From Mesostigma viride (Eukaryota > Streptophyta > Mesostigmatophyceae > Mesostigmatales > Mesostigmataceae): DNA of 64,000 nt. Made by a program: the position numbers and the translations under genes. Positions within the stretch are counted from its first letter, which is position 1. Each line of letters starts with the position of its first letter. The notes under the pieces were generated by a model. The model was given only the letters and a program-made list of their open reading frames with translations, did no database searches and was not told the origin of the DNA. The stretch lies in assembly GCA_009746045.1 (NCBI GenBank), contig RPFO01000213.1:812564-876563 (forward strand), written 5' to 3'. Below are positions 21,095 to 33,422 of the stretch, piece after piece.

Positions 21095-24000
21095 TTAGAC
21101 AGATAGACCGACTTGACAGTCAGCATTCATGAGCTTCCTCAGTACATTGTACTGGGCTGGGGCCTTGTGTGGCAGCTTTGTCAATGCATCAGCAGGGTTC
21201 TCCTCGCCAGGGATATGCTTCAAGTCAACCAAACTGGCCAACTCCTTCAGCAACAAATAATCCAGGTCCCGGCTTCTGGCCAGCTGCTTGTGAACAAACT
21301 GGACCATACCCATGCTGTCTGTTAGCAACAACGTCTCCATCTGCAAGGTCCAAGGGGTAACTGAAGCCAGCTCCAGCATTAACTCCTTTATGTACAGGCT
21401 GGACTGGATCCCCTCGCATATGGCCCTGCATTCTGCCACATCTGAACTGATACAGACCCTCTTCTGCAGTCTGCTGTACCAGCTGAACAAACTTGCCCTG
21501 CTCTGATAAAAAGCAAACAGAGCAGCAGATCTCCCCCTGACCTTGGTAACCTGGCGAGCATCCATGGAACTGTCAACAAAGATCTCCAAGGTGATAGGCT
21601 GGGCAAAGTCAATCCCAGACAAAATCAGATCAGGGGTACTCTCCACCAACCGGGCTATGACTCGAGGCTTCTCATCCTCAAGCACCTCATCAGGCATTCT
21701 GCTATGGACCATCAAAGACGGACCACAGATGCTGGCAAACCAGGCCCACATGCCTCTCAACTCAGGTCCTGCAGCCTGGGTGATCTTCTCTGGCAAGGCC
21801 TTCACAATGGTCTGTTTATAATCTCCTCCAGCCTGAAGCCTGATACTCCACTCCCCGTCCCTCCTGAACAGGGTAGCCTGCATTCCACAGAACACTACAG
21901 GCTTGTTGGGCTCCTGCCACAGCTCCTTGCCCAGTGAAAACTTGCCACTGATGACAGGAATAAACTTCTTCAGCCAGGTCGTGGGGGCTAGCAAATGCAG
22001 ATCATCTCCATGCAAACTAGCATACACTGGCAGACCCTCCCATTGGGCCAGCAGCAAACAGGGATCAACTGAAGACACTCTCAAGCCACACTCACTGATC
22101 AGAGCTTCCTGCAGCGTGAGTCTCCAGATGATTGGGCTCGACCTGAGTCCTTCCAGGCCCTTCAGAATAACCAGGAATTGTTGATGCAGCTCCAGCTTCC
22201 AGATGGCAGGCACCTCAACACAGTAAGGCTCATCCTGCTTCCACACCCTCCTGGCCACTTCTGGATCAGATTTTAAAAATGCCCTCTTGAAGTCCAGCAG
22301 CACTGATGACATAGCTGCTCCCCTGTTCAGCAACCCCACGTAGAGACATAGCAAAATTCTCCATGTGTCGTGTAGCATCCCTGGCGTGTATAGCTCCTCT
22401 CCTGGCAGACTCCCCGTGCCGTGATACTCATTCAGGACAGGCCTGACATGGGGCACTGATACCTCATCCACAACCTTCCTCTTCAGCACAAATCTCAAAG
22501 CAAGCTTCCTTGATGCTGGGGGACGTCTGTCTGTTGGTGCAGCACACTCAAACTGCAACCACTCCTCCAATGCCTTGGAGAAGGCGAGCTTCCAAGCCTC
22601 AAACAAAGTAGGCGAGCTCATCTCTTGGACCAGCTGGTCATATGTCAAAGGAGAGTGTGCAGCAAGGCTCCTGTGAGTTATGCCAATACTGCTGGGGTGC
22701 AACACAGCTGGAATCACCAAACTGGCCGCTGGGGGCACCTCCCCTTCATCCCATTTTACACCCTTGACCGGCTTGGCCCTGCACCTGACTGGAAATGTTG
22801 TCCTGAAATTTTCTAGGGGAATCATCCCCCAGCCATCTCTTCTCAGAGCTGTAGCTCTGATAGAAATCCCAGGATTGCCCAGAAAATTCTGACCCAAAAT
22901 CACAGGGCCATCATAGTCCTCTAGGACAAGGAAGGTCACATCCACACCCATGACAGGGGCAGTAACCTCTCCCAACACCCTTAGATGCGTCCTACCACTG
23001 AAATCAGACACCCAGGGGCAACTTGGTTCTCCGACCAGCAGTTCTCCTGTATGCTGAGGTCCCATGACAGAAACCTGTGCATTGGTATCTATCTCCATGG
23101 CAGCTACCTCAGGTTCATCCAACTGGACAAGCTTGGACACCTTAGGCTCCTTCTTGGCTCTTTGCAAAGCCTGTACAATATCTGATAGACGCACACCCCT
23201 AGGCCTGGTGTCGGGCCGTTCCGGAGGTGCAGCCTGTCCGCCTGCTTGCCCAACCACCGTATGTGAAGGTACCCCAGGGGCCGGGCCAGGGTCACCCTGA
23301 GGGCTCGATACAGCTGTAGCACCCTGATCAGGAAGCTCCACGTCACCCCCGCCTTGTACACCAGCGGGCACCTGGAAGAGGTCTCCTTGATTACCTCCCC
23401 GGGGACGGATCTTTGACCAGGACAGACGGTGCACTGCTTGGGAGCCATCAATGGCCACCCAGCACTTATGGCCAGCGGCTTCTACTCGGGTCACCACCCC
23501 ATCATGCCAGCTGCCACGTTTCCCTGGAAAGCTTGGTTCCTTCCACACAACAACCTGTTGTCCAACGTTAGGTTCTAGGACACTCCAGCCCTTGTCTTTC
23601 TGCCTCAGCTTGAGGAACTTGGCCTCTAGCTTCTCCTTCCATGCCTGCTCAGCATCAGCTGGCAGCATCCTGGTATGCAGCATAAGAGGATTGATGGCAA
23701 TGTCACCAAAGAACATGGGAGTCCTCAGGTTCAGCCTGTCCTCCACAGAACGTAGCCATGCAGATGTCACAATGGCAGATGACGTCCTTGGAATCCTCTC
23801 CACCAGCAGCACAGTCTTGATCTCTTGGATGGCTCTCTCCACCACCCCTTGCTGGCCGTGGCTCTCCCTGGGTGTAATCAGCAACTCTGGAAACTCTGGC
23901 AGGTTCTCACAGCACTCAAACTGAATGTCACACTGCAACAACTCCAACCCAGGGTACCTGCTCCTTGTCAACTTCAGAGCAGCAATCAATGTAGGCTTCT

Positions 24001-24685
24001 CCATGTCAGGCAGGATCTCTAGGGTCTTGTACTTGGTATATCTGTCCACTGCCACCAGCAGCTTCAAACCCCTGATTCTCTGAATATCTACCTGCACATG
24101 GCCTGGCTGCAAAATAGGAGTCCTGGCATGAGACTGCTTGGGCTTTCTAGCAACTAGCCTGCACTTGCAAGCTTGAGCAACCTGTTGGCAGATGGAGTAC
24201 AACTCACTTCCTCCCAGCCGTCTAGCAACTTGCAAAGACTGAGCTGCATGGCCAAACATGGTATGCAACCTTGAGGCAATGTCATACAAGAGAGAAAACC
24301 TTTTATTGTCATTATTAGCACTCAAGGTATGTACAGATCCCTTATGTACAGGAGGCACCAGGGTCGTGCCTGTCAGACTGTCTCCAGCCCTATCCTCATC
24401 CTGACCATCCTGTGCCAGTCCTGCACGGTCAGAATGCTTCTGAGATCCACCTGGGTCCACATCACCAGGTCCTACCTCAGGCTCAGCACCGCCATGGCGG
24501 GCACGTTGGCGAGTAACCACTGCAGCTACAGCTGGCATACTCTCTGTGGTAACCAAGCTTGCCCCATCGTGTCCAATAGGCTCTTTCACTAGAGCATGGG
24601 GCTGCCCCTCACTGCCGTCACTAGCAGCTACATTACACACCCCTGGGGGCACCCTCCAGGGTTCAGGGATGTGTGCAGGCTCAAG
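21095..24685 (-). CDS. copia-2 Pol: integrase, protease-like, RT, RNase H
   Basis: An open frame on the minus strand matching copia-1 Pol almost residue for residue (early differences include E to V and S to G near the start). It follows the gag TGA (24686-24688) in the same frame. The first in-frame codon usable as a start is a GTG 11 codons later, so a Gag-Pol readthrough product is more likely than separate initiation. The domain order is again integrase, retropepsin-like domain with DTNA, RT with HGDD, and RNase H. All catalytic acids named for copia-1 are present. Because the element's gag is interrupted, this copy should not be expressed as a full Gag-Pol. Confidence 0.9.
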   Translation of the reverse strand, partial: LEPAHIPEPWRVPPGVCNVAASDGSEGQPHALVKEPIGHDGASLVTTESMPAVAAVVTRQRARHGGAEPEVGPGDVDPGGSQKHSDRAGLAQDGQDEDRAGDSLTGTTLVPPVHKGSVHTLSANNDNKRFSLLYDIASRLHTMFGHAAQSLQVARRLGGSELYSICQQVAQACKCRLVARKPKQSHARTPILQPGHVQVDIQRIRGLKLLVAVDRYTKYKTLEILPDMEKPTLIAALKLTRSRYPGLELLQCDIQFECCENLPEFPELLITPRESHGQQGVVERAIQEIKTVLLVERIPRTSSAIVTSAWLRSVEDRLNLRTPMFFGDIAINPLMLHTRMLPADAEQAWKEKLEAKFLKLRQKDKGWSVLEPNVGQQVVVWKEPSFPGKRGSWHDGVVTRVEAAGHKCWVAIDGSQAVHRLSWSKIRPRGGNQGDLFQVPAGVQGGGDVELPDQGATAVSSPQGDPGPAPGVPSHTVVGQAGGQAAPPERPDTRPRGVRLSDIVQALQRAKKEPKVSKLVQLDEPEVAAMEIDTNAQVSVMGPQHTGELLVGEPSCPWVSDFSGRTHLRVLGEVTAPVMGVDVTFLVLEDYDGPVILGQNFLGNPGISIRATALRRDGWGMIPLENFRTTFPVRCRAKPVKGVKWDEGEVPPAASLVIPAVLHPSSIGITHRSLAAHSPLTYDQLVQEMSSPTLFEAWKLAFSKALEEWLQFECAAPTDRRPPASRKLALRFVLKRKVVDEVSVPHVRPVLNEYHGTGSLPGEELYTPGMLHDTWRILLCLYVGLLNRGAAMSSVLLDFKRAFLKSDPEVARRVWKQDEPYCVEVPAIWKLELHQQFLVILKGLEGLRSSPIIWRLTLQEALISECGLRVSSVDPCLLLAQWEGLPVYASLHGDDLHLLAPTTWLKKFIPVISGKFSLGKELWQEPNKPVVFCGMQATLFRRDGEWSIRLQAGGDYKQTIVKALPEKITQAAGPELRGMWAWFASICGPSLMVHSRMPDEVLEDEKPRVIARLVESTPDLILSGIDFAQPITLEIFVDSSMDARQVTKVRGRSAALFAFYQSRASLFSWYSRLQKRVCISSDVAECRAICEGIQSSLYIKELMLELASVTPWTLQMETLLLTDSMGMVQFVHKQLARSRDLDYLLLKELASLVDLKHIPGEENPADALTKLPHKAPAQYNVLRKLMNADCQVGLSV

Positions 24686-24688
24686 TCA

Positions 24689-24823
24689 ATGATCAGCAGC
24701 CTTGCCCTTGCCCTTATCCTGGGATGGACCAGCCTTGTCCTTGCTGCCACCCTGAGCTGGCTTGCTCTGACCTTCCTGCCTCAGGTACGAGGGACACTCA
24801 TTCCTGAAGTGACCCTTCCCCTG
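24689..24823 (-). pseudogene. copia-2 gag, 3' end beyond the CACTA insertion
   Basis: The C-terminal tail of Gag (from QGKGHFRNEC of the zinc knuckle to KGKAADH and the TGA at 24686-24688) is cut off from the rest by the 13.27 kb insert. Removing 24824-38093 and one TG restores the zinc knuckle exactly as in copia-1. Confidence 0.9.
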
Positions 24824-25160
24824 CACTAGGAACTCAGATCTGAGATTTTTCTCAGTTTTCTCAGTTTTCTCAGGAAGGCTGCCTGAGATTTCCTGAGATT
24901 TCCTGAGATGTCCTGAGATTTCCTGAGATTTCCTGAGATCAACTGAGAAAAATCTCAGTTTTCTCAGGAAAACTGAGAAAATCACCTGAGAAAACTGAGA
25001 AAACTGAGAAAAAACTGAGATCAGCCTGAGAAAGTCGCCTGGCCTGAGATTTTTTTTTCTCAGGAACGAAATTTCTCAGGCGCCCGGTTTTTTCTCAGGT
25101 TGCTGCCTGAGAAAATCTGGGAAACTTAAGGCCTGAGAAAAACTGAGAAACCTCATGCAC
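24824..25160. repeat. Z1 left subterminal repeat array
   Basis: About 330 bases built of many CTGAG and CTCAG words in both orientations, with spacers such as ATTTC and AAAA. The same array occurs at 35370-35620 plus 37620-37716 (Z2). A different array marks the opposite ends at 30090-30410 and 37719-38093. The arrangement suits clustered binding sites for a transposase. Confidence 0.85.
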
Positions 25161-25703
25161 ACAGAGAAATCGCATTCATACCACGCAACCAGAAATCACT
25201 TTGATTACAAATTATAATAATTTCTTGTGCAGTTGGAGTACAGCTCTTCAAGTTTAATAAGAACATCAATTTCAGTCACTAGACGAGTTGCTACAATCTG
25301 CTTCAGCGTAGCTCACTTTTCCATACGCCCTTGCACTTCTCCTCGTTGGTGCAAGGTCGCCCCGGCTAGGTTCAGCCACATTCTTGTGCTGCCTACCCCC
25401 TCTCCCCCTCTGCCCACGATTCCCCCGCGTAGGTTCAGCCGCATACTCGCGGCCATCGCCACCACGGGCAGAATCAGCAGCATTTTCTGCTGCAGGCTGC
25501 CTCCTTCCTCTCCCCCTCCGTCCACGCTTCCCCGTGCAGGTTCAGACGCATTGTAGCTGCATGGGTCATCACTGTCGCTGCTAGGTGGAGCCACATCCTC
25601 TTGGCTACCATTATCACTGCCGCTGCAGATGGAGGAATCAGTTTCTGCTGCAGGCTGCTTACCCCTCCTCTTCCTTGGTGCAGGCATGCCATCCTCGCTG
25701 CCA

Positions 25704-25769
25704 CACTAGGAACGGAGTGTTGACAAACTTTGACAATTGTTTGTCAAGAATTGTCAAATAGTTCTAGTG
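25704..25769. repeat. 66-bp fold-back sequence with CACTA-type ends
   Basis: Starts CACTAGGAACGG and ends AGTTCTAGTG, the same first ten bases as the Z termini, but with TTGACAA inner repeats like those at 26140-26470. It could be an internally deleted relative of Z or the end of another CACTA subfamily. The mirror copy is in Z2 near 34750-34816. No clear target duplication was found. Confidence 0.5.
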
Positions 25770-27107
25770 TGACCCGCTGGCATCACACAGCCAAAAAAAA
25801 AAAAAAATTAATCAATTTTTGGCGGTAGAGAGACCATGGAGGGACTGCCCGCTGCCCGCTGTAGACGCATACTGTAGTTCGTAGAAGCGTACTCCTTCGC
25901 TGCACTCCGGAGAGGAATCGTGACGGACTGACGGTCTCCTTCGCTGCCCTCCAGAGAGGAGGCCGCTAAAGCGGCCGCTCGCTTCGCTCGCTGGGAGCTT
26001 TGCGCGGATTGGTTGGCAGTTCTTCCGTGCGCTTGGCGCGGATTGGTGGTCAGTCAGTCCGCCCCTTCTGGATTGGCCGCGTACTCGGTGATGCCCTGAA
26101 TAGTGTCGGATTACCTTACATTGCCAAATTAGTAATATAGATTCTTGACATATCAACTGACATGACCTTGACAAACCTTGACAGAACTTGACAAAAGCTT
26201 GACATGATAACATCAAAGGCTTGACAAACCTTGACAGAATGTTGAAAGGTTGACAAAACCTTGACAATCTTTGAAATATCAACAAATCAACACGGAAAAA
26301 AATGTCAATACACTGACAAACCAAGGTGATGTGTCAAGAAATGTCAAGACGTTAACAAACGAAGGCCAAAAAAATTGTTAACATGACAAAATGTCCACAA
26401 ATGTTAACATGACAAACGTCAACATGACAACCAAAGGCGTAGCAAACTGACAAATCAACACCACGCACAGGTAAACTTATTTCATTAAAATCAACAAGTT
26501 CAAAAGACCACCTAAACCAAGTCATCATCATCATCATCATCAAAATCAACATGGCTGCTACCTTGCTGCCTGAATTGCGGTTTTTGCATTACATTAGCAT
26601 GACAAACTGTACTGACAAAACACATGAAGGAGAAGTGCACTCAATCACAGTCCGAGGGTGGCGGGCAAGATGCACAGCCACAAGCATCTTACAAATGCAG
26701 TATAACATCCGCGTAGGGCTGTCCCAGCGATCATTGCTGAAATTAATGGACGACTTTCTAGAAATTTACCGCAGGAGACTGTCCAGTGCTACAGCGATGT
26801 GATGAGGGCTCAGAGCCTACAAAATCTGTGTCCGCAGGTGCCCTCCCCGCCATGCTGGGCTGGCCGATGTGTGCGCCATGGTTGTGTTAGGTAGATTGCC
26901 TGCATGCAAGGGAAACATGCGTTATCCAGCAAAGCAGCAAAGGGAACACACAACGATTTTAAGTGAGATGAAAACCCGACGCCTTGACGCGCCAACAACG
27001 TTGCATTACCTAAATCAGTTGTGTGTAATGAGACGGCGTGAGAGCACAGCAGTCGCGTGGCTGTTTGTGAGTGATGGCTTGATTTTTGGACCGAGAAAGT
27101 GAGATAG

Positions 27108-27220
<113 letters not shown>

Positions 27221-30200
27221 CCTGGTATTCTCACCTAAACTGTCCCTATGTACCTCACAAGATGTAGGGAACTGCGAAACCACAGGAATACCTAGAGAAG
27301 AGCGCTTCCTGGCTCACGAAAAACTCGCCGATTGAGTGCTTGACGTTCACGTTTGATAATGCTGAACTGCGTTATCAAATCATCTGCGTTATCAAATCAT
27401 CATCTGGCAGAGTCACGTCACTTGGTTGGTGCCGGGCCCGCTACAAAAAACGTAGCGGGCCCGGTGATGTCGCTATTACACCACCCGACTTTACATCGAG
27501 TCACTGTGAATGATATGTATATGGCTGCCTACAGCACCGCGCATGGTGTCCAAGTAAAATTATGGCGCTGCCAAGGCTGCGTACCTGCCGTTATCGCCTT
27601 GGTCTTTGTCACGGTGGCGTTCTCCAATTCACGTGCAACGTCCACTTCCTGTGCCAGCTCTGGCGCGGCGCGTGCCCTTCGGGCTGAATTTCAAATTTCC
27701 GCGTGCAGTCCGTTGGAGAGGGGCGCTGCGTCCGGAGTCCGGACTTAGGGAATTCGGAGGCTGCTGGTCGCACAAAAGATCGTTGTTGGCTGTTGAGTGA
27801 TGTCCGACTGGCACGATGGAGAGGGCTCCATCACATTGGCGACCTCACCAGTGGCCCACATGTACCGACGAGACCTGCATCTCGAGCTTGTCGGCCCTCA
27901 CGCTGCAGCTGTCGCCATGCGAGACGCCCTGAGACTCTCGGCATGATTTTTCCCGTGCAATATCACGCCCTCGATTCGCAGCAAGGCCCGTCTGCTCCAA
28001 TATGGCCGACTGCGGGCTGTGCCGTAACAGGAAATGTCCGGGTGATGGCAGGCAGTGCCTACCCATCCCACCGCACGCACCGCGTCAAGCAATATTTCCA
28101 CTTCCGCTGCTGCTGGGCACCGGGCTACTGCCTACATTTCTTCAATCGCTCCATCGCCTCCTCCATGGTGCCTCGCTCCCTGCGGCCCCTCCGCCACGCC
28201 GGATATCCATGGCAATCAAGCCTACCGGCTACCACCATACCGGCCACGAGCCCTTGCTGCACCAAACGAAGTGTGCGGCCCCGAATTAAGTGAAGTACAC
28301 GGCAGGACTGGGAACCACCTGAAATTACATCGGGGTCTCCAGTGGACTTGGCGTCACATCTTGCTAACGTTGTCACTGTCGGCAGTTGTCAGTTGCTGTT
28401 GGTTGTTGCATGCTGAGGGTTGCAGATGTTCTAGGAACAGCTGGTCCAATGTTGCTATGCATGCAGTTACTCTTGCCATTACGTGTGTCCGTGTGCCTCC
28501 AACCATCCCGCCACAATGCCAGCACCCTCCACCCCGCTAACTCCCACTCGCCCCACTCCCCTGCCTGTTCCATACCCGCCCCACCCACAAATATACGTCA
28601 CAGACATCCACATGCCGTTATCCATCCCCACCTGACTACGGACTACTCTCGCCCCCACGCTGAGGTCCCCCACAACACCGTAACACCGCCCTCCTCCCCC
28701 AAACCATCCGATGACCCACCCGACCATCCACCTTGAGTCCCCCCAAACCAACCTATCTGACTACCACCCTTCCGTATTACATACACCACCTTCCACACCA
28801 ACATAACAAACCACCTACTAAACAAACCTACCGCCCCACAACGAGGTTCCCCTACACCACTGCACCCCGCCCACCCCGCCCCCCGCTGCCCCAACATACG
28901 ATGACTCCACCCCACCATCCACGTGAAGCATAACCATCCACCCCGGCCTCCGGGGCAACCAATCAGCTGTCCACTCAACCATAACTGACACTGCTGCACC
29001 GACCACCGGCAAGCCCGCCTACGTACCATACCCAAGCCACCCACGCAACCCAAGCATCCCCAACCCTCACACGAACCTGTGACCTACGCACGAGCTACCT
29101 ACAACTGCGACTCACAACTACTACATAATCAACCCATAACAATGTCCCCCATGACCCCCGCCAAAGGGGGGGGTCCCCCCAATAGTCCAACACACACACA
29201 CACACACACACACACTCTACAATACCCAGGACCACGAGTACCCACCCAATTCACCTCCCACAACGGTATCACCCACGAGTCCAGTGCCCCACCCATGTCC
29301 ACAGCGACACCCCGGAGACTTCACCACGCCCACCGACTGCACGCACGCACACCTACCTGCACACTCCCACGCACCTACCCTCGCACGCACGCATGCACGC
29401 AGCCATCAACCCACCCACCAAGGCACGCCTGCACAAACGCGCACATGCACAAGTGCACGCACACGCACACATAGCTGCACACTCTCACGCACCCACTCAC
29501 GCACGCACGCCTGCACACAGCCATCAACCCACCCGCCAAGGCACGCCTGCACAAACGCACTCATGCACAACTGCACGCACTCGCCCACGCACGCACACCT
29601 AGCTGCACGCCTGCACGCAGTCACGCAATGCATGGCAGCATGCCCGCCTTCTATATCATTCTTGGAATATCATGTTGCATATGGCATTATTATCATGTTT
29701 GTAAATTTAACTCCTTGCTTTCTGTATGCTTTCTTTCTTTGGGGGATGACTTGATGCAGATCGTGGAGCATACAAGCTCGACGAGAAGACGTACACATCA
29801 ATATTGAGTGAAACCACCGTTGCTGGGCTCTGGCATGCCAGCTGTTATATGGCCATGAGCCATCAGCTAGCAATCCAGAAATAGGATGAGAGCAGTTTTG
29901 AGTCGATGTTTTATATTTTGATGGTATTGAAATGATGAGTCACAGAATGCCACAATGAAACATAAGTTCATTACTATCAAACAGCGTGATGCCATGAATG
30001 CCACGCCTAATACCACAAGATGTGCTAATAACGTATTTAATTCATTAATGAATTGTTGGATTTATTGCATGATGGTGTTATGCTTGTTACACTAGGAACT
30101 CGCTACTGAGAAAACTGAGATTTCCTGAGATTTCCTGAGATTTCCTGAGAAAAAAACTGAGATTTCCTGAGATTTCCTGAGATTTTCCTGAGATTTCCTG

Positions 30201-31285
30201 AGAAAGTGACCTGAGATTTCCTGAGATTGGCCTGAGAAAATTGGCTTTTTCTCAGGAAATCTCAGGAAATCTCAGGGCTAAGTGGAAACTGAGATTTTGC
30301 GTGGACACTGAGATTTTTTTTTCTCAGGCTGAAAATCTCAGGGCATTTTCTCAGGCGCTTAAAATCTCAGGGCATTTTCTCAGGCATGCCATTGCCAGAA
30401 TTAAATGTGTATTCTAACAAGCATAACACCATCATGCAATAAATCCAACAATTCATTAATGAATTAAATACGTTATTAGCACATCTTGTGGTATTAGGCG
30501 TGGCATTCATGGCATCACGCTGTTTGATAGTAATGAACTTATGTTTCATTGTGGCATTCTGTGACTCATCATTTCAATACCATCAAAATATAAAACATCG
30601 ACTCAAAACTGCTCTCATCCTATTTCTGGATTGCTAGCTGATGGCTCATGGCCATATAACAGCTGGCATGCCAGAGCCCAGCAACGGTGGTTTCACTCAA
30701 TATTGATGTGTACGTCTTCTCGTCGAGCTTGTATGCTCCACGATCTGCATCAAGTCATCCCCCAAAGAAAGAAAGCATACAGAAAGCAAGGAGTTAAATT
30801 TACAAACATGATAATAATGCCATATGCAACATGATATTCCAAGAATGATATAGAAGGCGGGCATGCTGCCATGCATTGCGTGACTGCGTGCAGGCGTGCA
30901 GCTAGGTGTGCGTGCGTGGGCGAGTGCGTGCAGTTGTGCATGAGTGCGTTTGTGCAGGCGTGCCTTGGCGGGTGGGTTGATGGCTGTGTGCAGGCGTGCG
31001 TGCGTGAGTGGGTGCGTGAGAGTGTGCAGCTATGTGTGCGTGTGCGTGCACTTGTGCATGTGCGCGTTTGTGCAGGCGTGCCTTGGTGGGTGGGTTGATG
31101 GCTGCGTGCATGCGTGCGTGCGAGGGTAGGTGCGTGGGAGTGTGCAGCTAGGTGTGCGTGCGTGCAGTCGGTGGGCGTGGTGAAGTCTCCGGGGTGTCGC
31201 TGTGGACATGGGTGGGGCACTGGACTCGTGGGTGATACCGTTGTGGGAGGTGAATTGGGTGGGTACTCGTGGTCCTGGGTATTGT

Positions 31286-31320
<35 letters not shown>

Positions 31321-33285
31321 CTATTGGGGGGACCCCCCCCTTTGGCGGGGGTCATGGGGGACATTGTTATGGGTTGATTATGTAGTAGTTGTGAGTCGCA
31401 GTTGTAGGTAGCTCGTGCGTAGGTCACAGGTTCGTGTGAGGGTTGGGGATGCTTGGGTTGCGTGGGTGGCTTGGGTATGGTACGTAGGCGGGCTTGCCGG
31501 TGGTCGGTGCAGCAGTGTCAGTTATGGTTGAGTGGACAGCTGATTGGTTGCCCCGGAGGCCGGGGTGGATGGTTATGCTTCACGTGGATGGTGGGGTGGA
31601 GTCATCGTATGTTGGGGCAGCGGGGGGCGGGGTGGGCGGGGTGCAGTGGTGTAGGGGAACCTCGTTGTGGGGCGGTAGGTTTGTTTAGTAGGTGGTTTGT
31701 TATGTTGGTGTGGAAGGTGGTGTATGTAATACGGAAGGGTGGTAGTCAGATAGGTTGGTTTGGGGGGACTCAAGGTGGATGGTCGGGTGGGTCATCGGAT
31801 GGTTTGGGGGAGGAGGGCGGTGTTACGGTGTTGTGGGGGACCTCAGCGTGGGGGCGAGAGTAGTCCGTAGTCAGGTGGGGATGGATAACGGCATGTGGAT
31901 GTCTGTGACGTATATTTGTGGGTGGGGCGGGTATGGAACAGGCAGGGGAGTGGGGCGAGTGGGAGTTAGCGGGGTGGAGGGTGCTGGCATTGTGGCGGGA
32001 TGGTTGGAGGCACACGGACACACGTAATGGCAAGAGTAACTGCATGCATAGCAACATTGGACCAGCTGTTCCTAGAACATCTGCAACCCTCAGCATGCAA
32101 CAACCAACAGCAACTGACAACTGCCGACAGTGACAACGTTAGCAAGATGTGACGCCAAGTCCACTGGAGACCCCGATGTAATTTCAGGTGGTTCCCAGTC
32201 CTGCCGTGTACTTCACTTAATTCGGGGCCGCACACTTCGTTTGGTGCAGCAAGGGCTCGTGGCCGGTATGGTGGTAGCCGGTAGGCTTGATTGCCATGGA
32301 TATCCGGCGTGGCGGAGGGGCCGCAGGGAGCGAGGCACCATGGAGGAGGCGATGGAGCGATTGAAGAAATGTAGGCAGTAGCCCGGTGCCCAGCAGCAGC
32401 GGAAGTGGAAATATTGCTTGACGCGGTGCGTGCGGTGGGATGGGTAGGCACTGCCTGCCATCACCCGGACATTTCCTGTTACGGCACAGCCCGCAGTCGG
32501 CCATATTGGAGCAGACGGGCCTTGCTGCGAATCGAGGGCGTGATATTGCACGGGAAAAATCATGCCGAGAGTCTCAGGGCGTCTCGCATGGCGACAGCTG
32601 CAGCGTGAGGGCCGACAAGCTCGAGATGCAGGTCTCGTCGGTACATGTGGGCCACTGGTGAGGTCGCCAATGTGATGGAGCCCTCTCCATCGTGCCAGTC
32701 GGACATCACTCAACAGCCAACAACGATCTTTTGTGCGACCAGCAGCCTCCGAATTCCCTAAGTCCGGACTCCGGACGCAGCGCCCCTCTCCAACGGACTG
32801 CACGCGGAAATTTGAAATTCAGCCCGAAGGGCACGCGCCGCGCCAGAGCTGGCACAGGAAGTGGACGTTGCACGTGAATTGGAGAACGCCACCGTGACAA
32901 AGACCAAGGCGATAACGGCAGGTACGCAGCCTTGGCAGCGCCATAATTTTACTTGGACACCATGCGCGGTGCTGTAGGCAGCCATATATATATCATTCAC
33001 AGTGACTCGATGTAAAGTCGGGTGGTGTAATAGCGACATCACCGGGCCCGCTACGTTTTTTGTAGCGGGCCCGGCACCAACCAAGTGACGTGACTCTGCC
33101 AGATGATGATTTGATAACGCAGATGATTTGATAACGCAGTTCAGCATTATCAAACGTGAACGTCAAGCACTCAATCGGCGAGTTTTTCGTGAGCCAGGAA
33201 GCGCTCTTCTCTAGGTATTCCTGTGGTTTCGCAGTTCCCTACATCTTGTGAGGTACATAGGGACAGTTTAGGTGAGAATACCAGG

Positions 33286-33422
<137 letters not shown>

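Noticed and set aside
28479..32027. Open frames of 70-225 residues rich in His/Thr/Pro or Trp/Gly in the Z interior
   Set aside because: They come from CA-rich and C-rich minisatellites, occur mirrored in both Z copies and resemble no protein family.
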